Positions 26,901 through 37,299 of a stretch of 64,000 nt of DNA are shown piece after piece. Within the stretch, counting starts at the first letter, position 1; each line of letters starts with the position of its first letter. Source of the DNA: Xanthomarina arctica (GTDB lineage: Bacteria; Bacteroidota; Bacteroidia; Flavobacteriales; Flavobacteriaceae). A program made the translations under genes and the position numbers. The notes under the pieces are model-generated. The model did no database searches and had not been told where the DNA came from. It saw only the letters and a list, made by a program, of their open reading frames with translations. Location of the stretch: assembly GCF_014638915.1 (NCBI RefSeq), contig NZ_BMFQ01000002.1:1-64000 (forward strand). The letters run 5' to 3'.

Positions 26901-28328
26901 CTAAACTGATAATTTTTTAGAAAGGTCTTCTACGTATTTTCTAAATTGCTTATCTGTAGTAGATAAATTATCTACCGTTTTACAGGCATGAAGAACAGTA
27001 GCATGATCTCTTTTTCCTATTTGAGATCCTATGCTTGCTAAAGAAGCTTTGGTAAGTTTTTTCGCAAAAAACATGGCCAGTTGTCTAGCTTGAACGATAT
27101 GACGTTTTCTAGTTTTAGACTGTAAAGTATCTATATCCATTTGGAAGTAATCTGAAACTACTTTTTGGATATAATCTATAGAAACTTCTCTTTTCGTGTT
27201 CTTAACAAACTTCTCAACAACTTGTTTCGCTAAATCTATGGTGATTTCTTTTTTATTGAAAGACGATTGTGCGATTAAAGAAATAATTGCACCTTCTAAC
27301 TCACGGATATTAGATTTAATATTTTTAGCAACATATTCAATTATATCTTCTGGCATTTCAACACCATCACGATATAATTTATTTTTTAGAATAGAAACAC
27401 GAGTTTCAAAATCTGGATTTTGTAACTCAGCTGAAAGTCCCCATTTAAAACGAGATAATAAGCGTTGTTCTATATCTTGCATGTCTACGGGAGCTTTGTC
27501 ACTTGTTAAAATAACTTGTTTTCCGTTTTGATGTAAATGATTGAAAATATGGAAGAATACATCTTGCGTTCCCGTTTTTCCAGATAAGAATTGAACATCA
27601 TCAATAATAAGGATGTCTATTATCTGATAAAAATGAATAAAATCGTTTCTATTATTCTTTTTAACAGAATCTATATATTGTTGCGTGAATTTTTCAGCAG
27701 AAATATATAAAACTGTTTTTTCAGGGTACTTATCTTTAATGTCAACACCTATAGCATGAGCTAAATGTGTTTTTCCTAAACCTACACCACCAAAAATCAG
27801 CAATGGATTAAAGGAAGTTCCTCCTGGTTTAGAAGCTACAGCTAATCCAGCACTTCTAGCCAAACGGTTAGAATCCCCTTCAAGGAAATTTTCGAAACTG
27901 TAATTTGGATTAAGTTGAGACTCAATCTTTACGTTTCTAATTCCTGGAATTATAAACGGATTACGTAATTCTGGATTTTTATTATTTAATGGAATATCAA
28001 CTTCTTGAGACTTGACAGAAGATCTATTTGAGCTAGGAATTTTTTCTGTAAAAGGTTGTTTGTTACCATAGGTGTTTTCCATTTTAATAATGTAAACAAG
28101 TTTGGCTGTTGCTCCTAATTCTTTAGTAAGGGCCACTTTTAATATTTTTACATAATGTTCTTCTAGCCACTCGTAAAAGAATTTACTAGGCACCTGAATG
28201 CTTAAAGAGTTATCTGAAAGTTTCACTGCTAGAATAGGTTCAAACCATGTTTTATAGGCTTGCGGTTGGATGTTATCCTTTATAAATTCAAGGCAATTAT
28301 TCCATACCGATTGCGCAGTTACACTCAT
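26901..28328 (-). CDS. dnaA: Chromosomal replication initiator protein DnaA
   Basis: DnaA binds oriC DnaA boxes and opens the duplex. The four domains are visible: N-terminal oligomerisation domain (about 1-80), a linker, the AAA+ domain with Walker A GGVGLGKT at 180-187, Walker B around DIL IIDDVQF (Asp243-Asp244) and sensor residues, and the C-terminal DNA-binding domain with SLASIGSQIGKRDHATVLHA near 437-456. The length of 475 residues is normal. Its upstream region (28329-28500) has no obvious cluster of DnaA boxes, so oriC is probably not placed here. Confidence 0.98.
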   Translation of the reverse strand: MSVTAQSVWNNCLEFIKDNIQPQAYKTWFEPILAVKLSDNSLSIQVPSKFFYEWLEEHYVKILKVALTKELGATAKLVYIIKMENTYGNKQPFTEKIPSSNRSSVKSQEVDIPLNNKNPELRNPFIIPGIRNVKIESQLNPNYSFENFLEGDSNRLARSAGLAVASKPGGTSFNPLLIFGGVGLGKTHLAHAIGVDIKDKYPEKTVLYISAEKFTQQYIDSVKKNNRNDFIHFYQIIDILIIDDVQFLSGKTGTQDVFFHIFNHLHQNGKQVILTSDKAPVDMQDIEQRLLSRFKWGLSAELQNPDFETRVSILKNKLYRDGVEMPEDIIEYVAKNIKSNIRELEGAIISLIAQSSFNKKEITIDLAKQVVEKFVKNTKREVSIDYIQKVVSDYFQMDIDTLQSKTRKRHIVQARQLAMFFAKKLTKASLASIGSQIGKRDHATVLHACKTVDNLSTTDKQFRKYVEDLSKKLSV

Positions 28329-28512
28329 TATAAATTTTATGATTTACTAGTTAGTTATTAAAAGAGAAATGGAATTCTCTGACTGATTTTATAGCATGAC
28401 AAATATGTGAACAAAATTCTTAAAAAAAAAATCAATTGCTATTGAATTTAAAGAAATTTTTTCGCATGTTTAATGCCTTGACTAAACTACAAAAAATTAT
28501 TTGAATACTTCT

Positions 28513-28911
28513 ATGAATTTCGATGAAATACCAATAAGAGTGAGATATGGTGAAACGGACCAGATGGGTGTCGTACATCATGCAAATTATGCATTATATC
28601 TAGAAATGGGGCGTACGGAGTGGCTTCGAAAAAAAGGCATTTCTTATAAGGAAATGGAGCAAAATGGCATCATGCTTCCTGTAATCTCAATGAATTTAAT
28701 TTTTAAAAAGTCCGCGCTTTATGATGATGTTCTTAAAGTGAAAACACAGTTAAAAAAAGCACCTTCTGTTAGGATAGAATTTGAATATGAAATTACTAAT
28801 GAAGCTGGTGATATTTTAGTCCTGGCAACCACTGTTTTGGCGTTTATTGACATGAAAACTAAAAGACCAATAAAGTGTCCAGATGATGTTTTTGAAAAGA
28901 TAATGGATTAG
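28513..28911 (+). CDS. Acyl-CoA thioesterase, YbgC/FadM-type 4HBT
   Basis: This 132-residue hot-dog fold thioesterase has the 4HBT signature GETDQMGVVHHANYALYLEMGR, which contains the catalytic Asp (TDQMG) and the HHANY/LEMGR helix. Members hydrolyse acyl-CoA or 4-hydroxybenzoyl-CoA and, in proteobacteria, sit with the Tol-Pal system. A TTG start at 28501 is possible, but I prefer the ATG at 28513, nearer the conserved start. It is transcribed divergently from dnaA and overlaps the yigZ-like gene by 4 bp at its 3' end. Confidence 0.88.
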   Translation: MNFDEIPIRVRYGETDQMGVVHHANYALYLEMGRTEWLRKKGISYKEMEQNGIMLPVISMNLIFKKSALYDDVLKVKTQLKKAPSVRIEFEYEITNEAGDILVLATTVLAFIDMKTKRPIKCPDDVFEKIMD

Positions 28912-29528
28912 ATTTCTAGCTCCTTGATGTCAACTTCATATATAGATTGAAAACTGTCTTTAGTTTTTGAGGCTTCTTTAAGTCTTACTGAAATTTCAAT
29001 CTTGCAATCTAGTTCTAAAGTCTGACCAACTATTTTTAAATTGTTTTCTTTTATTATACGCATCACCTTATTCATGTTCTTATAATCAAAAGATATAATA
29101 AAATTTTTATTAATGGTTCTGGTTACGATTTTAGAATCTTCCAAAGCCATTTGTGCTGTGGTTTTATAGGCATTGATTAACCCGCCAACTCCAAGTTTGA
29201 CACCACCAAAATATCTTACCACTACAATCAAAACATTGGTAACTTCAAAAGATTGAATTTGTCCATAAATAGGCATGCCTGCGCTATTATTTGGTTCGCC
29301 ATCATCATTTGCTCTAAATTGTAAATTGTTTTCGTCGGTACCAAGCTGATATGCATAACACCAATGTCTGGCAGAATGGTGCTGTTTTTTTAAAAGCTCT
29401 ATATGTTCTTTTACTTGGTCTTCATCTTTAACAGGATAGGCGTAGCCAAAGAATTTGGAGTTTTTATCTTTAAATAGAACTTCTTTTGATGGTTTGCTTA
29501 ACGTTTTATAAGTGTCTTTAATATCCAT
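28908..29528 (-). CDS. YigZ/IMPACT-family protein
   Basis: The 206-residue protein has the UPF0029 (IMPACT) N-terminal domain: SKFFGYAYPV, HSARHWCYAY, RANDDGEPNNSAGMPI and VVRYFGGVKLGVGGLI, followed by a DUF1949-like C-terminal ferredoxin fold. Eukaryotic IMPACT regulates translation; bacterial YigZ is linked to proline and peptide metabolism but its reaction is uncertain. It overlaps the transporter gene at one base and is the last gene of an operon of three (HAD, DMT transporter, YigZ), with 3' ends convergent on the thioesterase. Confidence 0.9.
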   Translation of the reverse strand: MDIKDTYKTLSKPSKEVLFKDKNSKFFGYAYPVKDEDQVKEHIELLKKQHHSARHWCYAYQLGTDENNLQFRANDDGEPNNSAGMPIYGQIQSFEVTNVLIVVVRYFGGVKLGVGGLINAYKTTAQMALEDSKIVTRTINKNFIISFDYKNMNKVMRIIKENNLKIVGQTLELDCKIEISVRLKEASKTKDSFQSIYEVDIKELEI

Positions 29529-30391
29529 TAAGCCAAAGTTACTAATAAGATTGAAATAATTGCCAGCCCAATACCAATCCAGTTTTTAAATGAGAGTTTT
29601 TCTTTAAAAAGTATAAGACCTATTAAAGAGGTAAGCATTAAAATAGCAACATTGTTTATTGTGAAAATTGTAGAACTATCAAAAGTTTCGTGGTTTAAAG
29701 CTTTTAGAATATAATATATAGATGCGTAATTTACAATTCCTAAAACGGCACCACCAATAATACTCTTAGGATTGAATTTAAAATCCTTTTTAAGCATCTT
29801 TATAATAAGGACAACAATTCCAAAACATGCCGCGAAAAAGAAAATAGTTGCAGAAAATAAAGGAATGCCACCTTCTTTAAGATAAGTAGTCTCTATATAT
29901 TTAATAGAGGTGTCTATAATTCCTGAACCTAAAAATAGAATAACAGGAAACATGAGATTGCTTTTAAAGTTGAAAGTTGCATCTTTTTTAACCGACACAA
30001 AATAAACAGCAATTAAAGCAAGAGAAATTCCCAGAAGCTTTAGAATTCCTGTGTTTTCATGGTACACATAAATACCAAATATTACAGGAATAATAACGCT
30101 CATTTTAGTGGCAACCGAGGCAACTGATAATCCGTTGCGTTGTGAGGTAATTGCCATAACATTAAAAATACTAATAAATAAAAAACCCAAAATCAAAGCA
30201 CCAAAAAACCATTCTGATTGGATAATTTCCTGAGCGTCAAAAGGGTTGTTGGAAGTTATTAAGCCACAAAAACAGGCTGTAATATAGTTAAACACAATGG
30301 CTTGCAGTGTATTAATCTTAAATCTATCAAATAATTTGAAGATTAAAAAGATAAGCGTAGAAGCTAGAATGCTTAATAATAAATAGATCAA
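29528..30391 (-). CDS. EamA/DMT-family drug/metabolite transporter
   Basis: The 287-residue integral membrane protein has about ten hydrophobic helices in two five-helix halves of the EamA type. The first half ends with NGLSVASVATKMSVIIPVI and the second carries INNVAILMLTSLIGLILFKE, the typical two-fold repeat. It is predicted to export or exchange small metabolites such as amino acids or nucleotide sugars; the substrate is unknown. It overlaps the upstream HAD gene by 4 bp (ATGA) and the downstream YigZ gene at one base. Confidence 0.86.
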   Translation of the reverse strand: MIYLLLSILASTLIFLIFKLFDRFKINTLQAIVFNYITACFCGLITSNNPFDAQEIIQSEWFFGALILGFLFISIFNVMAITSQRNGLSVASVATKMSVIIPVIFGIYVYHENTGILKLLGISLALIAVYFVSVKKDATFNFKSNLMFPVILFLGSGIIDTSIKYIETTYLKEGGIPLFSATIFFFAACFGIVVLIIKMLKKDFKFNPKSIIGGAVLGIVNYASIYYILKALNHETFDSSTIFTINNVAILMLTSLIGLILFKEKLSFKNWIGIGLAIISILLVTLA

Positions 30392-30999
30392 AAGAGCTCT
30401 TTTTTAATGTTGAACAAATTGATAATGTCTTCGGTTTTCGGATTAATATTCCAAGTATGAATGCCTAATTTAGATGCTTCTATTGTATTCTCTTCCGTAT
30501 CGTCTATAAATAAACAAGTTTCAGGAGTTAAATTATTTTCAGCTAATACAAATTGGTAAATATCTGCATTTGGTTTTCTTAAATTAATTTCATGAGATAG
30601 GTAAAACACATCAAAACAGTTTTTAAAATCTTCGTAAAAAGATATTTTCTCTTTTATTAAATCGATGTGAAGCTCGTTGGTATTGCTCAACAATATAAGT
30701 TGGTATTTTTTTTCTGAAGCCAAATTTTTTATAAATTCCAATCTGTGTTCTGGAAAATCCTTAATAATGCAATTCCAAGCATAAAGGATGTCGTCTTCTG
30801 TTAAGTCTGGAAAATTTCCTAAATAGAAATCAATAAATTCTTCAGTTGAAATGAGGCCTTGTTCGTAAAAGCAATTGAAGGCCACCATTTCTTCAGAAAA
30901 AGAGTCTATTTCAAAAAGTGATAAAGCGTGATTCATGGCGTTTTCTTTATCTAAATTGATAAAGACATCGCCAAAATCGAATATAAGGGTTTTAATCAT
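30388..30999 (-). CDS. HAD-superfamily hydrolase (subfamily IA)
   Basis: The 203-residue cytoplasmic phosphatase-like protein starts at motif I FDFGDVFINLD. Motif II Ser/Thr is in LLSNTNELH and motifs III/IV are in RKPNADIY and CLFIDDTEEN. In motif I the first Asp is D9 and the second is D12 of DFGD, matching nucleophile and acid. The cap is helical (subclass I). The substrate is unknown. It is first in the operon HAD-DMT-YigZ, 57 bp downstream of ribD. Confidence 0.9.
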   Translation of the reverse strand: MIKTLIFDFGDVFINLDKENAMNHALSLFEIDSFSEEMVAFNCFYEQGLISTEEFIDFYLGNFPDLTEDDILYAWNCIIKDFPEHRLEFIKNLASEKKYQLILLSNTNELHIDLIKEKISFYEDFKNCFDVFYLSHEINLRKPNADIYQFVLAENNLTPETCLFIDDTEENTIEASKLGIHTWNINPKTEDIINLFNIKKELF

Positions 31000-31056
31000 A
31001 ATTACTTACTGTCTATTGATTCCTTCTAATTATAAACTAAGCAGAAATCTTTTTGG

Positions 31057-32061
31057 TTATTGATTTGAATATATTTTTAAATAATCTTCATTAATAGAAA
31101 ATTCTTCAAGTTGTTTTCCTTTAAATGTTGGTGCTTTTACTCCCTTGTTAAAAGTTGCTCTCCCTTTAAAAACGCGAGCTTCATCCCAAAGGTTTTCATC
31201 TATAAAAGTTTGAAGTGTCTGTCTTCCTCCTTCAATAATAATAGATTGAATCTCTTTTTTATATAAGAAAGCACAAATATTTTTAGCAACATTTTTTGAG
31301 AAATCTATTTCGTTTTCTGAAATAATGAAGGTTTCCGCATCATCATTATAAACGCGGTATTTTTTTGATAGCTTATTAGTTTTATCCAAAACGACTCGAA
31401 TAGGGTTTTTTCCTGTCCAATCTCTAACGGTTAAACTTGGATTATCTTCTAAAACCGTATTGGTGCCCACTAAAATAGCCTGTTCTTCTGCTCGCCATTT
31501 ATGGACTAATTGTCTGGAAATTTCATTTGTAATCCAAACTGGTTTTTGTTCGTTTTTTGTTTCTGGAGCAATAAAACCATTCTCGGTTTCAGCCCATTTT
31601 AAAATAATATAAGGGCGTTTTTTGTTGTGAAATGTAAAAAAGCGCTTGTGATGATCTTGACACGCTTTTTCTAAAACACCAACAGTAACTTCGCATCCAG
31701 CAGTTTTTAACTTCTCAATGCCTTTCCCTGCTACTTTACTATGAGTGTCTATCGTTCCAATAACGACATGTGGTATGTGGTGTTTTATAATCAAATCGCT
31801 ACAAGGTGGGGTTTTTCCAAAATGGCTACACGGTTCAAGCGTGACGTACAAAGTAGCTTGTGCAAGTAAGGATTTGTTTTTAACAGATTGAATGGCATTT
31901 ACTTCGGCATGATTTCCGCCATAAGCACTTGTAAAACCTTCACCAATAATTTCATCTTTATTCACAATAACACATCCTACCATTGGATTTGGAGCAGTAC
32001 TCCCTAAGCCATTTTTGGCAATCTCAATACAGCGTTTTATGTATTTTTCATGTATCTTCAT
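31057..32061 (-). CDS. ribD: Riboflavin biosynthesis protein RibD (deaminase/reductase)
   Basis: RibD deaminates and then reduces the pyrimidine intermediate of riboflavin synthesis. The N-terminal deaminase domain has the zinc site HAEVNA (His51, Glu53) with PCSHFGKTPPC (Cys78 and Cys87). The C-terminal reductase domain carries KWRAEEQAILVGTNTVLEDNPSL and SIIIEGGRQTLQTFI. The length is 334 residues; I trimmed the frame's first five codons, because the deaminase starts with MKIHEKYIKRC. It is divergent from the acetyltransferase and both promoters share a short gap. No FMN riboswitch was seen (only 20-35 bp upstream). Confidence 0.95.
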   Translation of the reverse strand: MKIHEKYIKRCIEIAKNGLGSTAPNPMVGCVIVNKDEIIGEGFTSAYGGNHAEVNAIQSVKNKSLLAQATLYVTLEPCSHFGKTPPCSDLIIKHHIPHVVIGTIDTHSKVAGKGIEKLKTAGCEVTVGVLEKACQDHHKRFFTFHNKKRPYIILKWAETENGFIAPETKNEQKPVWITNEISRQLVHKWRAEEQAILVGTNTVLEDNPSLTVRDWTGKNPIRVVLDKTNKLSKKYRVYNDDAETFIISENEIDFSKNVAKNICAFLYKKEIQSIIIEGGRQTLQTFIDENLWDEARVFKGRATFNKGVKAPTFKGKQLEEFSINEDYLKIYSNQ

Positions 32062-32078
32062 CCCCTGAAATTTCAACG

Positions 32079-32104
32079 CAAAAATAACATAATAAAGTGA
32101 GCAA
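32079..32104 (-). promoter_or_regulatory. Promoter of ribD
   Basis: On the minus strand TTG (32102-32104) and TATTTTTG (32079-32086) lie 15 bp apart, 17 bp before the ribD ATG. The -33 element lies inside the first codons of the divergent acetyltransferase gene. Confidence 0.5.
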
Positions 32105-32588
32105 TAATAATATTGTTATTAGAGAAATAACTTCTGAAGATAATAGTCAAATCGCACAAGTAATTCGTGAAGTGTTAATAGAATTTGGTGCGCCAAAAGT
32201 TGGAACAGCCTATGAAGATGTTTCTTTAGATAATATGACAGAAGCTTATGGAAATAGTGCATCTGTTTATTTTGTATTGGAAAATAAAGGTAAAATTATT
32301 GGAGGAGCAGGAATTGCGCCTTTAGAGAATTGTGAAGGAAATATCTGCGAGCTTCAAAAAATGTACTTTTTACCGGAAGCCAGAGGTTTGGGGTTGGGAG
32401 TTAAAATGATGAAAAAATGTTTGGAATTTGCTAAAGATTTCGGATACCATAAATGTTATCTAGAAACCTTACCGTATATGACGGATGCCACAAAATTATA
32501 TGCCAAAGTAGGATTTGAATCTTTAGATAAACCCATGGGTAATACAGGTCATTTTTCCTGTAACGTGTGGATGATAAAAGAATTATGA
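32097..32588 (+). CDS. GNAT-family N-acetyltransferase
   Basis: The 163-residue GNAT enzyme has the CoA-binding loop EARGLGLGVKMMKKCLEFA (about 95-113), the preceding CELQKMYFLP strand, and LYAKVGFESLDKPM at the C-terminus. It starts at GTG (32097); no ATG is available near the start. The substrate is unknown. Its stop TGA overlaps the ATG of prmC (ATGA), indicating translational coupling. Confidence 0.86.
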   Translation: MSNNNIVIREITSEDNSQIAQVIREVLIEFGAPKVGTAYEDVSLDNMTEAYGNSASVYFVLENKGKIIGGAGIAPLENCEGNICELQKMYFLPEARGLGLGVKMMKKCLEFAKDFGYHKCYLETLPYMTDATKLYAKVGFESLDKPMGNTGHFSCNVWMIKEL

Positions 32589-33460
32589 GACTAAAGGACA
32601 TTCAAGAGATATTTCATAAAGAATTAGATGCTATTTTTGGAGCAAACGAAGTTGGTAGTTTCTTTAATATTTTAATATCTCATTATTTAAAATTGAATAG
32701 AATAGCCTTAGTGCTAGATCCAGAATTAACGATAAGTAAAGTTGAAGAACAGCCACTTTTCGAAGCATTAAGCAGATTAAAATTAGAAGAACCCATTCAA
32801 TATATTATAGGTGAAACCGAGTTCTATGGATTGCCTTTTAAAGTAAATGAACACACTTTAATCCCTAGGCCAGAAACGGAAGAACTGGTTGAATGGATTA
32901 TGAAATGTCATTCAAATCGAAGCGATGAATCTAATTTTAACATTTTGGATATTGGCACAGGAACAGGTTGCATAGCTATTTCTTTAGCTAAAAATCTTCC
33001 TAATGCTCGGGTTTATGCTATAGATGTTAGTAAAGAAGCTTTAAACATTGCCAAACAAAATACAGAATTGAATCAAATAGAGGTTCAGTTTATTGAAGCT
33101 GATATTTTAAATATTGACTCATGGAATTTGGAATTTGATAATTTGAAATTTGATATTATAGTGTCCAATCCGCCTTATGTTAGAAACTTAGAAAAAATAG
33201 AAATAAAAAACAACGTTTTAAAACACGAACCTCATTTAGCACTGTTTGTAGAAGATAGCAATCCGTTACAGTTTTATGAGGCTATTGCCAATTTTGCCAT
33301 GGTTAATTTGAAAGAGAAAGGACTTTTATTTTTTGAAATTAATCAATATCTTGGAAACGAAACGAAACAATTATTACACAATAAAGGCTTTACAGATCTG
33401 GAGTTAAAACTGGATATTTTCGGGAATAACCGCATGTTAAAAGCATTAAAGAATTTTTAA
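32585..33460 (+). CDS. prmC: Peptide chain release factor N5-glutamine methyltransferase PrmC
   Basis: PrmC methylates the Gln of the GGQ motif in RF1 and RF2. The 291-residue protein has an N-terminal helical domain with the IPRPETEELVEW motif near 93-104 (RPET), the SAM motif LDIGTGTGCIAISLA near 121-135, and the catalytic SNPPYV near 194-199. The frame opens earlier, but MRLKDIQEIFHKEL matches the family start and overlaps the acetyltransferase stop. It is followed by ligA after 3 bp. Confidence 0.95.
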   Translation: MRLKDIQEIFHKELDAIFGANEVGSFFNILISHYLKLNRIALVLDPELTISKVEEQPLFEALSRLKLEEPIQYIIGETEFYGLPFKVNEHTLIPRPETEELVEWIMKCHSNRSDESNFNILDIGTGTGCIAISLAKNLPNARVYAIDVSKEALNIAKQNTELNQIEVQFIEADILNIDSWNLEFDNLKFDIIVSNPPYVRNLEKIEIKNNVLKHEPHLALFVEDSNPLQFYEAIANFAMVNLKEKGLLFFEINQYLGNETKQLLHNKGFTDLELKLDIFGNNRMLKALKNF

Positions 33461-35458
<1,998 letters not shown>

Positions 35459-35523
35459 TTTTAAACACCTGAAATTCTTGAAGGTAATGCAGTTTAGTAT
35501 ATGGGTTATTTGTTAATATTAGA

Positions 35524-35531
35524 TATATTTG
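35524..35531 (+). promoter_or_regulatory. -7 promoter box of the first YhhN-like gene
   Basis: TATATTTG lies 32 bp before the ATG at 35564. No TTTG at normal -33 spacing was seen. Confidence 0.4.
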
Positions 35532-35563
35532 CATTCATAAACCAACAGTAACTAATTTCCTTT

Positions 35564-36253
35564 ATGGTGTTTTTCATTTCAATGTTTGCTCTTTTAAGTT
35601 TTCTTAACATTAATATGGATATGCAAATAGAAATGTTTATTGCTCCTGTTATCACCTTGTTTTATTTGATAAGAGTAAAAAACAAAACCATTTTTTTAAC
35701 ACTATTCCTAATTACTTATTCGATTTCCGATCTTATTAATTTTTACGATCAGGAAAGCTATGTCGAGGTTATGTATTTTATTTGTAATGGCCTATATATG
35801 TTGTCGTATATATTTTTACTGTTAGAATTTAATAAAACGGTAAATATGAAAGAGATTTTTAAAAGATTTCCAGTTCATTTAACTGTTCTCGCTTTGCTTA
35901 ACATTTATATAGTATTTGTAATGGCAACCATTATAAATCCGATAGAGTTTGAGACTAGTAATTTAAGTTTCGTCAGAATTTTTGAACATGTTTATAATAT
36001 TTTGCTTTTGGGCTTATTAAGCATGTCGTTTTTTAATTATTTATTAAACGAGAACAATAAAGCGCTTCTCTTATTTTCAGGATGCTTGGCATTAACTTTC
36101 TTTGAGTTTTTATTAATAGGGTACTATTATCTTTCCGATGAAATGAGTATTATTCGCTTTGTTTCAATTTTATTAGAATTGAGTGCGTTTTTAATGTTTT
36201 ATTTTTCTGCCACAATAAAAAGGGAAGCTATTGAGTTAAATGATTACGCATAA
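35564..36253 (+). CDS. YhhN-like integral membrane protein, paralogue 1
   Basis: The 229-residue protein has about seven hydrophobic helices. It resembles the two genes that follow and, more distantly, the YhhN/lysoplasmalogenase family: shared blocks are APVITLFYLIRVKNKTIF, then ISDLINF, then LALLNIYIVFVMATI and NNKALLLFSGCLALTFFEF. The usual YhhN signature around the first acidic motif is only partly kept. It has its own promoter and 172 bp follow before the next paralogue. Function unknown; if the family assignment holds it may act on lysoplasmalogens or similar lipids. Confidence 0.6.
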   Translation: MVFFISMFALLSFLNINMDMQIEMFIAPVITLFYLIRVKNKTIFLTLFLITYSISDLINFYDQESYVEVMYFICNGLYMLSYIFLLLEFNKTVNMKEIFKRFPVHLTVLALLNIYIVFVMATIINPIEFETSNLSFVRIFEHVYNILLLGLLSMSFFNYLLNENNKALLLFSGCLALTFFEFLLIGYYYLSDEMSIIRFVSILLELSAFLMFYFSATIKREAIELNDYA

Positions 36254-36396
36254 GAGTTTATAAATTCCTTTCACTAAGTTTTGTTTCTTTTGATGAACAG
36301 TTAGTATAATGACAATTCTTCATTTGGAATCCGTCTAAAAAAAACTCATTTCACCGATAAAGTGTGTAATTTATTCGTCAAGTCGTTAATTTTGTA

Positions 36397-36404
36397 TATA
36401 TTTG
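36397..36404 (+). promoter_or_regulatory. -7 promoter box of the second YhhN-like gene
   Basis: TATATTTG lies 21 bp before the ATG at 36426. No clear -33 TTTG was found. Confidence 0.4.
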
Positions 36405-36425
36405 CTTTCAATTACTGTTTAATTT

Positions 36426-37148
36426 ATGATTTTAACTAAATCGAATATTCTTATTGCATCCATAATTGCATTGTGCATTTCTTTTGCACTTTTTCAATTT
36501 CAGGATGAATATTTTATTTCTAGTATGTCAAAGTCTTTAATTGTACCATTATTTACCTTATTATATTTTATAAACGTAAAAAATAAATCCCCTTATTTTA
36601 CTTGGTTTCTTTTGTTGTTTTCTTTTTCAGAGTTAATAAATTTTATTTCTTTTTATTTAGATACAGACGAAGCTTTAGATCTCTTTTACTTAGCAGGCAA
36701 TTCTATCTATATAATTGCCTATATATTATTATTGTTTGAAGTTCTAAAAGGTCTTAAAATGAGTAAAGTAATTAAAGATTATAAGCACCATCTTTTGATA
36801 CTAGGTTTATTGAATATTTATATTGTATATGTGCTTTTAACAATTGTATATCCAGCCTTTAGTAATACAGATTTGGTCTATATTGAGCTTTTGTATAATG
36901 TGGTTATGCTCTTATTACTATCTTTTTCATTAATTGGCTATTTCTATAATGACAATAAAAAAGCCTTACTATTTTTCCTGGGTACCTTGTGTATTGTCTT
37001 TTCTGAGTTTATACAAATTGCCTATTTTTATATCATAGATACGGACATGCTTAATTTTGCTTCTACCTTATTGTTTGTATTGGCCTTTTGCTTTTATTAT
37101 TTCTATTCAAGAGTAAGGAATGAAAAAACCTTTAAGTTATTTAACTAA
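36426..37148 (+). CDS. YhhN-like integral membrane protein, paralogue 2
   Basis: The 240-residue protein has eight or so hydrophobic helices. It aligns with its neighbours over KSLIVPLFTLLYFINVKNKS, FSELINF, LGLLNIYIVYVLL and DNKKALLFFLGTLCIVFSEF. KSLIVP and the acidic SELINF match the KPLxxP and GD positions of YhhN/TMEM86 proteins, so YhhN-like is my best guess. It has its own upstream region and -7 box, so the three paralogues are probably independently expressed. The function is unknown. Confidence 0.6.
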   Translation: MILTKSNILIASIIALCISFALFQFQDEYFISSMSKSLIVPLFTLLYFINVKNKSPYFTWFLLLFSFSELINFISFYLDTDEALDLFYLAGNSIYIIAYILLLFEVLKGLKMSKVIKDYKHHLLILGLLNIYIVYVLLTIVYPAFSNTDLVYIELLYNVVMLLLLSFSLIGYFYNDNKKALLFFLGTLCIVFSEFIQIAYFYIIDTDMLNFASTLLFVLAFCFYYFYSRVRNEKTFKLFN

Positions 37149-37244
37149 AAGTTAGCCATGTTTTTCCTTTAAATGGTTTCTAGATTCCCGAAATTTTTTT
37201 AACACAAAATTATAATTTTAACACACTTTTCGATGAACTGCACG

Positions 37245-37272
37245 TTTGTATCGATGTAATTCGTTATATTTG
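37245..37272 (+). promoter_or_regulatory. Promoter of the third YhhN-like gene (-33 and -7)
   Basis: TTTG (37245-37248), a 16-bp spacer and TATATTTG (37265-37272) match the Bacteroidetes consensus. The TCGATG direct repeats at 37230 and 37251 flank the -33 box. Confidence 0.65.
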
Positions 37273-37299
37273 ACTCCAACCTACTTATGATTAACTACT

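Noticed and set aside
28329-28500. Possible oriC next to dnaA
   Set aside because: No cluster of DnaA boxes (TTATCCACA-like) and no set of AT-rich repeats was seen in this short gap.
32062-32096. FMN riboswitch before ribD
   Set aside because: The gap to the divergent gene is far too short and has no conserved riboswitch core.
36349-36380. TTTCACCG ... TTATTCGTC upstream of the second YhhN-like gene as another copy of the 20-bp direct repeat
   Set aside because: The two units do not match in sequence and their spacing (about 24 bp) differs from the secreted-protein element.
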